A model generated the notes under the pieces. That model was not told the origin of the DNA. It worked only from the letters and a program-made list of their open reading frames with translations, and did no database searches. From Promicromonospora iranensis (GTDB lineage: Bacteria > Actinomycetota > Actinomycetes > Actinomycetales > Cellulomonadaceae): 64,000 nucleotides of DNA. Positions 50,887 to 61,172 of this stretch are shown one piece after another; the stretch's first letter is position 1; each line of letters starts with the position of its first letter. The stretch is taken from positions 215,019-279,018 of the forward strand of contig NZ_JAJQQP010000009.1 in the NCBI RefSeq assembly GCF_028994805.1, in the 5' to 3' direction. Made by a program: the position numbers and the translations under genes.

Positions 50887-52833
50887 ATGGCGGATCCAGC
50901 TACCTATCGACCCAAGGCGGGAGAGATCCCGACGTCGCCCGGTGTCTACCGGTTCCGCGACGAGCACGGTCGGGTCATCTACGTGGGCAAGGCGAAGAAC
51001 CTTCGGCAGCGTCTGGCGAACTACTTCCAGGACGTCGCCAACCTGCACGAGCGCACCCGGCGGATGGTGGCGACGGCGGCGTCGGTCGAGTGGACGGTGG
51101 TCGGCACCGAGGTCGAGGCGCTCGCCCTCGAGTTCACCTGGATCCAGCAGTACGACCCACGGTTCAACGTGAAGTACCGGGACGACAAGTCGTACCCGTA
51201 CCTCGCCGTGACCCTGGGCGAGGAGGTGCCGCGCGCCCAGGTCATGCGCGGCGCGAAGCGCAAGGGCACCCGCTACTTCGGCCCGTACGGGCACGCCTGG
51301 GCCATCCGGGAGACCCTCGACCTGCTGTTGCGGGTCTTCCCGATCCGGACGTGCTCGGCCGGCGTCTACAAGCGCGCGGGGCAGTCGGGCCGGCCGTGCC
51401 TGCTCGGGTACATCGACAAGTGCTCGGCGCCGTGCGTGGGCCGCATCAGCGTCGACGACCACCGGGCGCTCGTCCTGGACTTCTGCGACTTCATGGCGGG
51501 TGACACCGCGAAGTTCGAGCGCCGGCTGACCAAGCGCATGCAGGAGGCCGCCGCCGAGATGGAGTACGAGCAGGCGGCCCGGCTGCGCGACGACATCGAG
51601 GCCCTGCGGCGGGCCACGGAGAAGAACGCGGTGGTCCTCGGCGACGCCACGGACGCAGACGTCTTCGCCCTCGTGGGCGACGAGCTCGAGGCCGCCGTCC
51701 AGGTGTTCCACGTCCGCGGGGGGCGCATCCGCGGCCAGCGCGGCTGGGTGGTCGAGAAGGTCGAGGACATCACCGACGGCGAGCTCGTGGAGCACCTGCT
51801 GCAGCAGGTGTACGGAGCTGCCGAGGAGGTGGACGGACCGGAGGCCAGGGACGCGGTGCCGCGCGAGGTCCTCGTGCCGGTGCTGCCGCCGGACCTGGAG
51901 CAGGTCGGCGCCTGGCTCACGGGCCTGCGTGGCGCGCGGGTGGACGTGCGCGTGCCGCAGCGCGGCGACAAGAAGGAGCTCGCGGCCACCGTCCGCAAGA
52001 ACGCCGAGCACGCGCTCATGGTGCACCGCACGCGCCGCGCGGGCGACCTCACCACGCGCAGCCAGGCCCTGGCGGAGATCCAGGAGGCGCTCGACCTCGA
52101 GTCGGCGCCGCTGCGGATCGAGTGCTACGACATCTCGCACACGCAGGGCACCTACCAGTCGGCGTCGATGGTGGTCTTCGAGGACGGCCTCCCGCGCAAG
52201 AGCGAGTACCGCTCGTTCAGCATCCGGGGGTCGGACGGCGACGGCGCCCGCGACGACACGGAGGCCATGCACGAGGTCATCACGCGCCGCTTCAAGCGCT
52301 ACCTGGCCGACCGGCTCAAGTCCAACGACGTCGAGATGGCCGCCGAGCTGTCCGGTGGCGAGGTCGACGCCGACGCGCCGGAGGAGAAGGCGCGGTTCGC
52401 CTATCCGCCGAGCCTCGTCGTGGTCGACGGCGGGCCGCCCCAGGTCGCCGCCGCGAAGAAGGCGATGGACGAGCTCGGCATCACCGACGTCGCGCTCTGC
52501 GGCCTGGCCAAGCGCCTGGAAGAGGTATGGGTGCCGGGCGACGACTACCCGGTGATCCTGCAGCGCTCCAGCGAGGGCCTGTACCTGCTGCAGCGGGTCC
52601 GCGACGAGGCGCACCGGTTCGCGATCACGCAGCACCGTAGGCGGCGCAGCAAGGGCATGACCGCTTCCGTGCTCGACGACGTCCCAGGGCTCGGGCCGGC
52701 GCGCAAGAAGATGCTGCTGACGCACTTCGGCTCGGTCAAGCGGCTCAAGGCCGCCAGCGTCGAGGAGATCGCCAGCGTGCGTGGCATGGGGGACAAGACG
52801 GCGGAGGCGGTGGTGGCGGCTCTCAAGGGCTGA
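50887..52833 (+). CDS. uvrC: Excinuclease ABC subunit C
   Basis: Dual-incision nuclease of excision repair. 648 aa. The N-terminal GIY-YIG domain ([20 protein letters not shown]) makes the 3' cut. A UVR motif ([20 protein letters not shown]) binds UvrB. The RNase H-like C-terminal nuclease has [11 protein letters not shown] and [10 protein letters not shown] for the 5' cut. A tandem helix-hairpin-helix ([36 protein letters not shown]) ends the protein. Its position before rapZ-yvcK-whiA is the standard actinobacterial order. Confidence 0.97.
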   Translation: MADPATYRPKAGEIPTSPGVYRFRDEHGRVIYVGKAKNLRQRLANYFQDVANLHERTRRMVATAASVEWTVVGTEVEALALEFTWIQQYDPRFNVKYRDDKSYPYLAVTLGEEVPRAQVMRGAKRKGTRYFGPYGHAWAIRETLDLLLRVFPIRTCSAGVYKRAGQSGRPCLLGYIDKCSAPCVGRISVDDHRALVLDFCDFMAGDTAKFERRLTKRMQEAAAEMEYEQAARLRDDIEALRRATEKNAVVLGDATDADVFALVGDELEAAVQVFHVRGGRIRGQRGWVVEKVEDITDGELVEHLLQQVYGAAEEVDGPEARDAVPREVLVPVLPPDLEQVGAWLTGLRGARVDVRVPQRGDKKELAATVRKNAEHALMVHRTRRAGDLTTRSQALAEIQEALDLESAPLRIECYDISHTQGTYQSASMVVFEDGLPRKSEYRSFSIRGSDGDGARDDTEAMHEVITRRFKRYLADRLKSNDVEMAAELSGGEVDADAPEEKARFAYPPSLVVVDGGPPQVAAAKKAMDELGITDVALCGLAKRLEEVWVPGDDYPVILQRSSEGLYLLQRVRDEAHRFAITQHRRRRSKGMTASVLDDVPGLGPARKKMLLTHFGSVKRLKAASVEEIASVRGMGDKTAEAVVAALKG

Positions 52834-52852
52834 CGCTGGCATGCTTGGCTCC

Positions 52853-53791
52853 ATGAGCAACACCGAGCCGTCACCCACCACCGCTCCCGACGGGATCGCC
52901 GAGGTCGAGGCCGCCACGCACAGCCCCGAGCGCAGCGAACCACAGGTCCTGGTGATCACCGGAATGTCGGGCGCCGGCCGGTCCCGGGCCGCTGCCGTGC
53001 TCGAGGACCTCGACTGGTACGTCGTCGACAACCTGCCGCCCATGATGCTCATCCCGCTGGTCGACCTCATGGCCAAGGGCTCCAGCATCGAGCGCGTCGC
53101 GGTCGTCGTGGACGTGCGCGGCCGACAGTTCTTCTCGGAGCTGGACAAGGTGCTCGTGCACATGACGGAGGCCGGGGTGGCCTACCGGATCCTGTTCCTG
53201 GACGCGAGCGACGAGGTGCTCGTGCGCCGGTTCGAGCAGGTTCGGCGGCCGCACCCGCTGCAGGGCGAGGGCCGCATCCTCGACGGCATAGCGGAGGAGC
53301 GGTCCGTCGTCGCGACCCTGGCCGCACGGGCCGACCTGCGGATCGACACGTCGGACCTGTCGGTGCACGACCTCGCCCGGGAGATCCGCGGGTGGCTCGC
53401 GCACGACATCAACGAGGTGCTGCGGGTGAACGTCATCTCCTTCGGGTTCAAGTACGGCATCCCCCTGGACGCGGACCACGTGGTGGACGTACGGTTCCTG
53501 GCCAACCCGTACTGGATCACCGAGCTCCGGCACCTCACGGGTCGGGACCAGCCGGTGCGCGACTACGTGCTCGCCCGTCCGGGCGCCGTCGAGTTCATCG
53601 ACCGCTACGTCGACGCGCTGGCTCCGGTGCTCGCCGGCTACCTCAACGAGGAGAAGCGCTACGTGACCATCGCCGTGGGATGCACGGGAGGCAAGCACCG
53701 CTCCGTCGCCATCTCCGAAGCCATCGCCGAACGGCTCCGTGCCCGAGGCCAGCTCGTCACCGTCTCGGCACGTGATCTGGGCCGCGAATGA
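52853..53791 (+). CDS. rapZ: RapZ/YvcJ-family nucleotide-binding protein
   Basis: 312 aa. RapZ in E. coli controls GlmS mRNA decay; the actinobacterial role is less clear. The P-loop reads GMSGAGRSRAAA, with arginine replacing the Walker A lysine, as also seen in actinobacterial homologues. WYVVDNLPP, FLDASDEVLVRRFEQVRRPHP and the C-terminal AVGCTGGKHRSVAISEA are diagnostic. The ATG at 52853 is 19 bp after uvrC; CATGCT 7 bp upstream may be a leaderless -10. The stop overlaps yvcK (ATGA). Confidence 0.93.
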   Translation: MSNTEPSPTTAPDGIAEVEAATHSPERSEPQVLVITGMSGAGRSRAAAVLEDLDWYVVDNLPPMMLIPLVDLMAKGSSIERVAVVVDVRGRQFFSELDKVLVHMTEAGVAYRILFLDASDEVLVRRFEQVRRPHPLQGEGRILDGIAEERSVVATLAARADLRIDTSDLSVHDLAREIRGWLAHDINEVLRVNVISFGFKYGIPLDADHVVDVRFLANPYWITELRHLTGRDQPVRDYVLARPGAVEFIDRYVDALAPVLAGYLNEEKRYVTIAVGCTGGKHRSVAISEAIAERLRARGQLVTVSARDLGRE

Positions 53792-54798
53792 TCCCGCACG
53801 CGCCGGGGGTGCCGGACGTCCCAGCACCGGAGTGGAGCAAGAACCCGTCGGTCGTCGCCCTGGGCGGCGGCCACGGCCTGTCCGCCAGCCTGTCCGCGCT
53901 GCGGCTCATGTCCGACCGCCTCACGGCGGTCGTGACGGTGGCCGACGACGGCGGCTCCTCCGGGCGTCTGCGCGACGAGCTCGACGTGCTGCCCCCCGGC
54001 GACCTGCGGATGGCGCTCGCGGCGCTGTGCGACGACTCCGAGTGGGGCCGCACCTGGAGCGCGATGCTGCAGCACCGCTTCTCGTCGAAGGGGGAGCTCG
54101 ACAACCACGCCATGGGCAACCTGCTCATCGTGGCGCTGTGGGAGCTGCTCGGCGACGAGGTGGAGGGCCTGGACTGGGTGGGCCGCCTCCTCGGTGCCCG
54201 TGGCCGGGTGCTGCCGATGGCGTCCGTGCCGCTCGTGGTCGAGGCGGACGTTCGGCACGCCGCCGCGCCGGGGGAGCCGGAGCCCTCGCTGGAGACCGTG
54301 GTCGGGCAGAGCCGCGTCGCCGTCACCGAGGGCCGGATCGAGCAGCTGAGGCTGCTCCCGGCGGACCCGCCGGCCTCGCCCGAGGCGGTACAGGCCGTGC
54401 TCGACGCCGACTGGGTCGTCCTCGGGCCCGGGTCCTGGTACTCGTCGGTGCTGGTGCACCTGCTGGTGCCCGCCCTCGCCGAGGCCCTGCACACCACGAA
54501 GGCGCGACGGTGCGTCACCCTGAACCTCTCGGCGGAGAACGGTGAGACGGAGGGCCTCACCGCCGTCGACCATCTGGAGGCCCTGCACAAGCACGCGCCC
54601 GGCCTGCGGATCGACGCGGTGCTCGCCGACCCGTCGGCGGTGGAGGACGTCACTGCCCTGGAGGCCGCCGCCGCGTCGATGGGCGCCCGCGTGATCATGC
54701 GACAGGTCCGGCGCGGCGACGACACGGCCAAGCACGACGGGCTGCGCCTGGCCGCTGCCTACCGCGACGTGTTCGAGGGCGTCTACGGCGACGTCTGA
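53788..54798 (+). CDS. yvcK: YvcK/CofD-like gluconeogenesis factor
   Basis: 336 aa. Shares the CofD fold; in Bacillus and mycobacteria YvcK (CuvA) is needed on gluconeogenic carbon and for cell-wall shape, binding UDP-sugars. Motifs are VALGGGHGLSASLSALR, VVTVADDGGSSGRLRDE, NHAMGNLLIVALWEL and the late LGPGSWYSSVLVHLLVP. It overlaps rapZ by 4 bp and precedes whiA by 80 bp, the standard rapZ-yvcK-whiA trio. Confidence 0.94.
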   Translation: MIPHAPGVPDVPAPEWSKNPSVVALGGGHGLSASLSALRLMSDRLTAVVTVADDGGSSGRLRDELDVLPPGDLRMALAALCDDSEWGRTWSAMLQHRFSSKGELDNHAMGNLLIVALWELLGDEVEGLDWVGRLLGARGRVLPMASVPLVVEADVRHAAAPGEPEPSLETVVGQSRVAVTEGRIEQLRLLPADPPASPEAVQAVLDADWVVLGPGSWYSSVLVHLLVPALAEALHTTKARRCVTLNLSAENGETEGLTAVDHLEALHKHAPGLRIDAVLADPSAVEDVTALEAAAASMGARVIMRQVRRGDDTAKHDGLRLAAAYRDVFEGVYGDV

Positions 54799-54878
54799 GG
54801 CGACACGCCGGGACAATTCGCCCGAGTATCCGCGATTCCACCGGCTTACCTTGCGCGTGACCATGGCAGTATGACGCC

Positions 54879-55859
54879 ATGGCGCTCACGGGACAGGTCA
54901 AGGAGGAGCTCGCGCGGGTGCGGGTGGCGAAGACATCCTGCCGTAAGGCAGAGGTCTCCGCGACGCTGCGGTTCTCCGGCGGTCTCCACATCATCTCCGG
55001 TCGGGTGGTGATCGAGGCGGAGCTCGACACCGAGCTCGCCGCGACCCGGCTGCGACATGCCATCCACGACCTGTACGGCCACACGAGCGAGCTCATCGTG
55101 GTCCAGGCGGGCGGCCTGCGGAAGAGCTCGCGGTTCGTGGTGCGCGTCGTGCGCGAGGGGGAGTCGCTCGCCCGCCAGACGGGGCTCCTCGACGCCCGCG
55201 GCCGCCCCGTGCGCGGGCTGGCGCCGGAGGTCGTGTCGGCAGGCGTGCAGGAGGCGGAGGCCGTGTGGCGCGGCGCGTTCCTGGCGCACGGCTCGCTGAC
55301 GGAGCCCGGCCGGTCCATGGCCCTCGAGGTGACCAGTCCCGGGCCGGAGGCGGCGCTCGCGCTCGTCGGGGCCGCACGCCGGCTGGGCGTGGCGGCCAAG
55401 TCCCGCGAGGTGCGCGGCATCGACCGCGTGGTGATCCGCGACGGCGACTCCATCGGGCGCATGCTCGAGCGCATCGGCGCACCGGAGACGCTCAAGGTCT
55501 GGGAGGAGCGCCGGGAGCGTCGCGAGGTGCGTGGCACGGCCAACCGCCTGGCCAACTTCGACGACGCGAACCTGCGCCGCTCCGCCCGAGCCGCCGTGGC
55601 CGCGGGCGCGCGGGTCCAGCGGGCCTTCGAGATCCTCGGTGACGAGCTGCCCGACCACCTGCGCCAGGCCGGTGAGCTGCGGCTCGCGCACAAGCAGGCG
55701 TCGCTCGAGGAGCTGGGCCGGCTGGCCGAGCCGCAGCTGTCCAAGGACGCCGTCGCGGGCCGCATCCGCCGCCTGCTGTCGACGGCGGACAAGCGGGCTC
55801 TCGAGCTGGGCATCCCCGACACCGAGGCCGGCCTGCCCGCGGACCTGCTCGACCTCTGA
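54879..55859 (+). CDS. whiA: WhiA sporulation/cell-division regulator
   Basis: 326 aa DNA-binding protein related to LAGLIDADG homing endonucleases but without nuclease function. The N-terminal half is [14 protein letters not shown] and [35 protein letters not shown] is the LAGLIDADG-like motif. The C-terminal half holds the HTH ([20 protein letters not shown], then [15 protein letters not shown]). In streptomycetes it controls sporulation septation and division genes with WhiB. CAGTAT 6 bp before the ATG is a candidate leaderless -10. Conserved position before gap. Confidence 0.95.
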   Translation: MALTGQVKEELARVRVAKTSCRKAEVSATLRFSGGLHIISGRVVIEAELDTELAATRLRHAIHDLYGHTSELIVVQAGGLRKSSRFVVRVVREGESLARQTGLLDARGRPVRGLAPEVVSAGVQEAEAVWRGAFLAHGSLTEPGRSMALEVTSPGPEAALALVGAARRLGVAAKSREVRGIDRVVIRDGDSIGRMLERIGAPETLKVWEERRERREVRGTANRLANFDDANLRRSARAAVAAGARVQRAFEILGDELPDHLRQAGELRLAHKQASLEELGRLAEPQLSKDAVAGRIRRLLSTADKRALELGIPDTEAGLPADLLDL

Positions 55860-57148
<1,289 letters not shown>

Positions 57149-57173
57149 CGGCTTCTCTCCCAGCGTGAACCCT

Positions 57174-57215
57174 GACGTCCGCGTGCGCATCGGCCAGCCG
57201 GCGCGCGCGGACGTC
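57174..57215 (+). terminator. Stem-loop between gap and pgk
   Basis: 15-bp stem GACGTCCGCGTGCGC / GCGCGCGCGGACGTC with one G-U-type mismatch and a 12-nt loop. It may partly terminate gap transcripts or stabilise a processed gap mRNA; pgk starts 45 bp later. Confidence 0.6.
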
Positions 57216-57260
57216 GTCATGTGACGGAACCCCGGCTGCTGGACTCTCTTTGGAGCGCTC

Positions 57261-58460
57261 ATGAAGACCATCGACTCCCTCGGCGACCTGCGCGGCAAGC
57301 GCGTCCTGGTCCGCTCAGACTTCAACGTCCCGCTCGACGGGACCACCATCACCGACGACGGCCGCATCCGCGCGGCCCTGCCGACGCTGAAGCGGCTGAC
57401 CGACGCCGGCGCGCGCGTCGTCGTGATGGCCCACCTCGGCCGCCCCAAGGGCACGCCGGACCCCCAGTACTCCCTCGCGCCCGTCGCCGCCCGCCTGGGC
57501 GAGCTGCTGGAGCAGGACGTGACGCTCGCCGAGGACCTCGTCGGTCCGTCGGCGAAGGTGACGGTGGACGCCCTGGCTGACGGCCAGGTCGCCCTCCTCG
57601 AGAACGTCCGCTTCGACCCCCGCGAGACCTCGAAGGTCGACGCGGAGCGCGCCGAGCTCGCCGGCGAGCTGGCGCAGCTCGCGGACGCGTTCGTGTCGGA
57701 CGGCTTCGGTGTCGTGCACCGCAAGCAGGCGTCGGTGTACGACGTCGCGCAGGTGCTGCCCGCCGCCGCCGGCGGCCTGGTGCGATCCGAGGTCGAGTCG
57801 CTGTCCAAGGCGACCGGTGACCCCGAGCGCCCCTACGCCGTCGTGCTCGGCGGTTCGAAGGTGTCCGACAAGCTGGGCGTCATCGCGAACCTGCTGACCA
57901 AGGCGGACCGCCTGCTCATCGGCGGCGGCATGGTCTTCACGTTCCTGGCGGCCAAGGGACAGTCGGTGGGCAACAGCCTGCTGGAGGAGGACCAGATCGA
58001 GGCCGTCAAGGGCTACCTCGACTCCGCGGAGAAGAACGGCGTCGAGATCGTGCTGCCCGTGGACGTCGTCGCGGCCGACTCGTTCGCCGCCGACGCGCCC
58101 CACCAGGTAGTCGCCGCGGACTCGATCCCGGACGGCACCATGGGCCTCGACATCGGTCCGGAGTCCGGCAAGCTGTTCGCCGAGAAGCTGGCCGACGCGA
58201 AGACCATCGCGTGGAACGGCCCCATGGGCGTCTTCGAGTTCGAGGCGTTCGCCGCGGGCACCAAGGCCGTGGCACAGGGCATCGTCGACGCGACGGCCGA
58301 CGGCGCGTTCTCCATCGTGGGCGGTGGCGACTCGGCCGCGGCGGTACGCGCGCTCGGCTTCGACGAGGCAGGGTTCAGCCACATCTCGACCGGTGGCGGC
58401 GCGAGCCTGGAACTGCTGGAGGGCAAGGAGCTCCCCGGGCTCACCGTCCTCGCCGACTGA
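57261..58460 (+). CDS. pgk: Phosphoglycerate kinase
   Basis: Transfers phosphate from 1,3-bisphosphoglycerate to ADP. 399 aa. N-terminal [14 protein letters not shown] and MAHLGRPKG (substrate side), [11 protein letters not shown], then [14 protein letters not shown] and the nucleotide-side GGDSAAAV and [18 protein letters not shown]. The ATG at 57261 is preceded by TTTGGAGCGCTC with a GGAG site. The 46-bp gap to tpiA has no terminator. Confidence 0.97.
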   Translation: MKTIDSLGDLRGKRVLVRSDFNVPLDGTTITDDGRIRAALPTLKRLTDAGARVVVMAHLGRPKGTPDPQYSLAPVAARLGELLEQDVTLAEDLVGPSAKVTVDALADGQVALLENVRFDPRETSKVDAERAELAGELAQLADAFVSDGFGVVHRKQASVYDVAQVLPAAAGGLVRSEVESLSKATGDPERPYAVVLGGSKVSDKLGVIANLLTKADRLLIGGGMVFTFLAAKGQSVGNSLLEEDQIEAVKGYLDSAEKNGVEIVLPVDVVAADSFAADAPHQVVAADSIPDGTMGLDIGPESGKLFAEKLADAKTIAWNGPMGVFEFEAFAAGTKAVAQGIVDATADGAFSIVGGGDSAAAVRALGFDEAGFSHISTGGGASLELLEGKELPGLTVLAD

Positions 58461-58506
58461 CGCACCCCGCTGACCTGACGTACCTCTCAACGAAGGAAGA
58501 AAACAC

Positions 58507-59301
58507 GTGGCTACCACCCGCACGCCGCTGATGGCGGGCAACTGGAAGATGAACCTGGACCACCAGCAGGCGATCAGCACGGTCCAGAAGCTGTCCTGGT
58601 CCCTGAAGGACGCCAAGCACGACTACAACGCGGTCGAGGTGGCGGTGCTGCCGCCGTTCACCGACCTGCGATCGGTGCAGACGCTCGTGGACGGCGACAA
58701 GCTGGAGCTCGTCTACGGCGCCCAGGACATCTCCAAGCACGAGTCGGGCGCGTACACCGGTGAGATCTCCGGCGCGATGCTCGCGAAGCTGGGCTGCACC
58801 TACGTCGCGATCGGGCACTCCGAGCGTCGCGAGCACCACGGCGAGTCGGACGAGCTGATCAACGCCAAGGTGCGCGCTGCCTTCGCGCACGGCCTCACGC
58901 CGATCCTGTGCGTCGGCGAGGGCCTGGAGGTGCGCAAGGCGGGCAACCAGGTCTCGCACACGCTGGCGCAGGTCGAGGCCGCGCTGGCCGACGTGCCGGC
59001 CGAGCAGATCGCCACGATCGTCATCGCCTACGAGCCCGTCTGGGCCATCGGCACCGGCGAGGTGGCCACCCCGGAGGACGCACAGGAGGTCTGTGGCGCG
59101 ATCCGCCGGGTGCTCGGCGAGCTGTGCGACCAGAGCGTCGCCGACGGCGTGCGCGTCCTGTACGGCGGCTCCGTGAAGTCGGGCAACGTCGCGCAGATCA
59201 TGGCGCAGCCCGACGTCGACGGCGCGCTCGTGGGCGGGGCCAGCCTCGACCCCGAGGAGTTCGCCAAGATCGCCCGCTACCAGTCCCACGTCACCGCCTG
59301 A
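58507..59301 (+). CDS. tpiA: Triosephosphate isomerase
   Basis: Interconverts dihydroxyacetone phosphate and glyceraldehyde-3-phosphate. 264 aa. Active-site residues are K14 (MAGNWKMN), H104 (AIGHSERR) and E176 ([11 protein letters not shown]); the C-terminal phosphate loop is [10 protein letters not shown] and [12 protein letters not shown] start preceded by GAAGGAAG. A long hairpin begins 4 bp after the stop. Confidence 0.97.
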   Translation: MATTRTPLMAGNWKMNLDHQQAISTVQKLSWSLKDAKHDYNAVEVAVLPPFTDLRSVQTLVDGDKLELVYGAQDISKHESGAYTGEISGAMLAKLGCTYVAIGHSERREHHGESDELINAKVRAAFAHGLTPILCVGEGLEVRKAGNQVSHTLAQVEAALADVPAEQIATIVIAYEPVWAIGTGEVATPEDAQEVCGAIRRVLGELCDQSVADGVRVLYGGSVKSGNVAQIMAQPDVDGALVGGASLDPEEFAKIARYQSHVTA

Positions 59302-59305
59302 TTGA

Positions 59306-59365
59306 GTTGTGGGCGTGATCGTTGCGCCTGAAACGGCACGTCATAGCAACGATCACGCGCACAAC
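59306..59365. terminator. 20-bp hairpin 3' of tpiA
   Basis: Arms GTTGTGGGCGTGATCGTTGC (59306-59325) and 59346-59365 match at 19 of 20 positions around a 20-nt loop. Probable terminator of gap-pgk-tpiA. It does not contain the 16-bp unit of the other palindromes. Confidence 0.65.
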
Positions 59366-59436
59366 CCATGCTGTGTCCGAGACACTCCTGCAACCTCGCT
59401 GAGGTACTCTCGCTCGGGCGTGACGTTCCGGTGTGA

Positions 59437-59472
59437 CCCCTGCTCAGGGCTCTAGGGCCTCCTGAACAGGGG
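59437..59472. other. Second hairpin in the tpiA-secG gap
   Basis: CCCCTGCTCAGG and CCTGAACAGGGG form a 12-bp stem (one mismatch) whose 12-nt loop can itself fold (GGC-TCTA-GGCC). It lies about 27 bp upstream of a TACTCT (59499-59504) that could be the secG -10, so it may be a terminator or an operator. Nothing else is recognisable in this 259-bp gap. Confidence 0.4.
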
Positions 59473-59560
59473 GTTCGCACTGTGAGGTGCGTCTCGCTTA
59501 CTCTTGACCGATCCGCCGCCGGGTGACGCCCGGCACACCTACAACCGAGGACGTGAACCC

Positions 59561-59803
59561 GTGGACGCGCTCCGCATCATCCTGGAAGTACTGCTGGTCC
59601 TCACCAGTGGCTTCCTCACCATGCTCATCCTGCTCCACAAGGGCAAGGGTGGCGGACTGTCCGACATGTTCGGTGGCGGAATCTCGATGGGCGCCGGTTC
59701 CTCCGGTGTTGCCGAGCGGAACCTCAATCGCATCACTATCTCCTTCGCCCTCGTGTGGGCTGTGGTGATCGTCCTGCTCGGGCTCATCCAGAAGGTCAGC
59801 TGA
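59561..59803 (+). CDS. secG: Preprotein translocase subunit SecG
   Basis: 80 aa, two membrane helices (LRIILEVLLVLTSGFLTMLI and ITISFALVWAVVIVLLGLIQ) around the conserved cytoplasmic loop LLHKGKGGGLSDMFGGG. Accessory subunit of the SecYEG channel. GTG 59561 is chosen because the protein then begins at the first helix; CGAGG lies 10 bp upstream. Linkage to tpiA is conserved in many actinobacteria. Confidence 0.95.
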   Translation: MDALRIILEVLLVLTSGFLTMLILLHKGKGGGLSDMFGGGISMGAGSSGVAERNLNRITISFALVWAVVIVLLGLIQKVS

Positions 59804-59857
59804 CCCGGTCGCCAAGCGCCTAGCAGCTGACGGCCACACACAGAGGGGACGACAGAC

Positions 59858-60220
59858 GTGGCATCAGGCGGTCATGCGATTCGGGGGAGCCGGGTAGGCG
59901 CCGGCCCTCTCGGGGAGACAGAGCGCGGCGATACTGCCCCGCGCATCCGAGTTTCTTACTGGTGTGCCAACGGGCACGAGACAGCACCGACCTTCTCGGT
60001 CGGCGAGGACGTGGAAGCCCCCACGCAGTGGGACTGCCCGCGTTGTGGCTTCCCCGCGGGGATGGATCCGGTCAATCCGCCGGCTCCGGTGCGGAACGAG
60101 CCGTACAAGACGCACCTCGCCTACGTGAAGGAACGCCGGTCCGACGAGGACGGCGCAGCCCTCCTGGAGGAGGCGCTGGAGGCACTGCGGACCCGCCGCG
60201 GCGGTCGAGTGGTGCGCTAA
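59858..60220 (+). CDS. rbpA: RNA polymerase-binding protein RbpA
   Basis: Actinobacterial activator that binds group 1/2 sigma factors and stabilises the open complex. 120 aa. The basic N-terminal tail (GGHAIRGSRVGAGPLGE) is followed by the zinc-binding core SYWCANGHETAPTF ... WDCPRCGFPAG, then the sigma-interacting domain (PYKTHLAYVKERRSDEDGAA). GTG start with GAGGGGACG upstream. Only 8 bp separate its stop from a 110-bp palindrome. Confidence 0.96.
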   Translation: MASGGHAIRGSRVGAGPLGETERGDTAPRIRVSYWCANGHETAPTFSVGEDVEAPTQWDCPRCGFPAGMDPVNPPAPVRNEPYKTHLAYVKERRSDEDGAALLEEALEALRTRRGGRVVR

Positions 60221-60228
60221 GAGTTTTC

Positions 60229-60338
60229 CCGCCGAGGTAGTCATCTGGCGAAGTAGTCATGCAGCGAGGTAGTCACCCAGCGCGAACCGGGTGACTACCT
60301 CGCTGCATGACTACTTCGCCAAGCGACTACCTCGGCGG
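60229..60338 (+). repeat. 110-bp palindrome of 16-bp units (locus 3), between rbpA and pgl
   Basis: 50-bp arms (60229-60278, 60289-60338) with three mismatches and a 10-nt loop. Left arm: three tandem units at exact 16-bp spacing, CGAGGTAGTCATCTGG (60233), CGAAGTAGTCATGCAG (60249), CGAGGTAGTCACCCAG (60265). Right arm, minus strand: CGAGGTAGTCGCTTGG, CGAAGTAGTCATGCAG, CGAGGTAGTCACCCGG. It overlaps the last four codons and the TAG stop of pgl and lies between convergent genes. Probably terminates both, but its repeated sequence goes beyond what a terminator needs. Confidence 0.88.
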
Positions 60339-61172
60339 GGTGGTGGCGGCCGCCTGGGCGTCCAGGAGCCACAGTGTGCGGGCCTGGCCGACGGCGCCCG
60401 CTGCCGGGACCTCCGTCACCGAGCCGTCGGCCAGTGCGGCGGCCACCTGTTCCGCCTTCTCGGCGCCCGCCGCGACGACCCACACCTCGCGGGCGGACCG
60501 GATCGCGTCGAACGTGAGCGAGACGCGCTCGGGCGGCGGCTTGGGCGAACCGTGCACGCCCGTCGTCGTCCCCCGCGCGGCAAGGCCGTCGTGGCCGGGG
60601 AACAGGGATGCGACGTGCCCGTCGGGACCCATACCGAGCAGCAGGACGTCGAACGCCGGGACCGGGACGGCCTCCTCGCTCTGCTCGCCCGTCTGCTCAC
60701 CCGAGTACTCACCCGAGTACTCACCCGAGTACTCACGGAGGAGATCGGCGTAGGCCGCCGCGCCCTCCTCGGGCGTCGCCACCGACGTCGGCCCCGGCAT
60801 GGGGTGGACGTTGGCCGCGGGGAGCCCGTGCTCGGCGACCAGGCCGTCGAGCAGCGCCTCCCGCGCCTGGGTCTCGTTGCGGTCCGGGTCGCCGTCCGGC
60901 AGGAACCGCTCGTCGCCCCACCAGAGGTGGACGCCCGACCAGTCGACGGCCGGCACGAGCGGGCTCGCGGCCACCGCCGCGAGCGTCGCGATGCCCACCG
61001 AACCACCGGTGAGCACGACGTGCACGGGGGAGCGGACCGACTGCACGTCGAGCACGCGCGTGAGCAGCCGCGCGGCCGCGGCCTGCGCGAGCACCTCCTT
61101 GTCAGGGTGCACGACGACGAGCCGCACCCCCGGCGTCTGCCTGGACGCCGCCCCGGACGTCGACCCGGACAT
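60327..61172 (-). CDS. pgl: 6-phosphogluconolactonase
   Basis: Hydrolyses 6-phosphogluconolactone in the oxidative pentose-phosphate pathway. 281 aa. Family motifs are VVLTGGSVGIATL, WSGVHLWWGDERFLPDGDPDRN and the active-site LLLGMGPDGHVASLFPGH. Compared with the family it carries an in-frame insert (~residues 143-165) with a repeated S-G-E-Y unit, coded by a 12-bp tandem repeat. The ATG overlaps the opcA stop (ATGA). The stop codon TAG lies in the 16-bp-unit palindrome. Confidence 0.95.
   Translation of the reverse strand: MSGSTSGAASRQTPGVRLVVVHPDKEVLAQAAAARLLTRVLDVQSVRSPVHVVLTGGSVGIATLAAVAASPLVPAVDWSGVHLWWGDERFLPDGDPDRNETQAREALLDGLVAEHGLPAANVHPMPGPTSVATPEEGAAAYADLLREYSGEYSGEYSGEQTGEQSEEAVPVPAFDVLLLGMGPDGHVASLFPGHDGLAARGTTTGVHGSPKPPPERVSLTFDAIRSAREVWVVAAGAEKAEQVAAALADGSVTEVPAAGAVGQARTLWLLDAQAAATTPPR
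60696..60736 (-). repeat. 12-bp tandem repeat inside pgl
   Basis: CTCACCCGAGTA is repeated three times without change, followed by a partial fourth copy (CTCAC) and preceded by a diverged copy (CTCGCCCGTCTG). The unit is a multiple of three, so copy-number change keeps the frame; it encodes a repeated S-G-E-Y in the protein. Confidence 0.85.

Noticed and set aside
52970-53000. RapZ Walker A with Lys replaced by Arg as a loss of function
   Set aside because: To my knowledge actinobacterial RapZ/YvcJ homologues commonly have GAGR in this position, so it is a lineage feature, not an anomaly.
60233-60242. Similarity of GAGGTAGT to a microRNA seed
   Set aside because: A chance match of eight bases with no biological meaning in a bacterium.
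60229-60338. Insertion-sequence ends or an attachment site
   Set aside because: The inverted arms enclose only a 10-nt loop, there is no transposase or integrase, and no flanking target duplication is evident.
60696-60736. Possible CRISPR-like repeat
   Set aside because: The units are 12 bp, contiguous without spacers, and inside the pgl coding frame.
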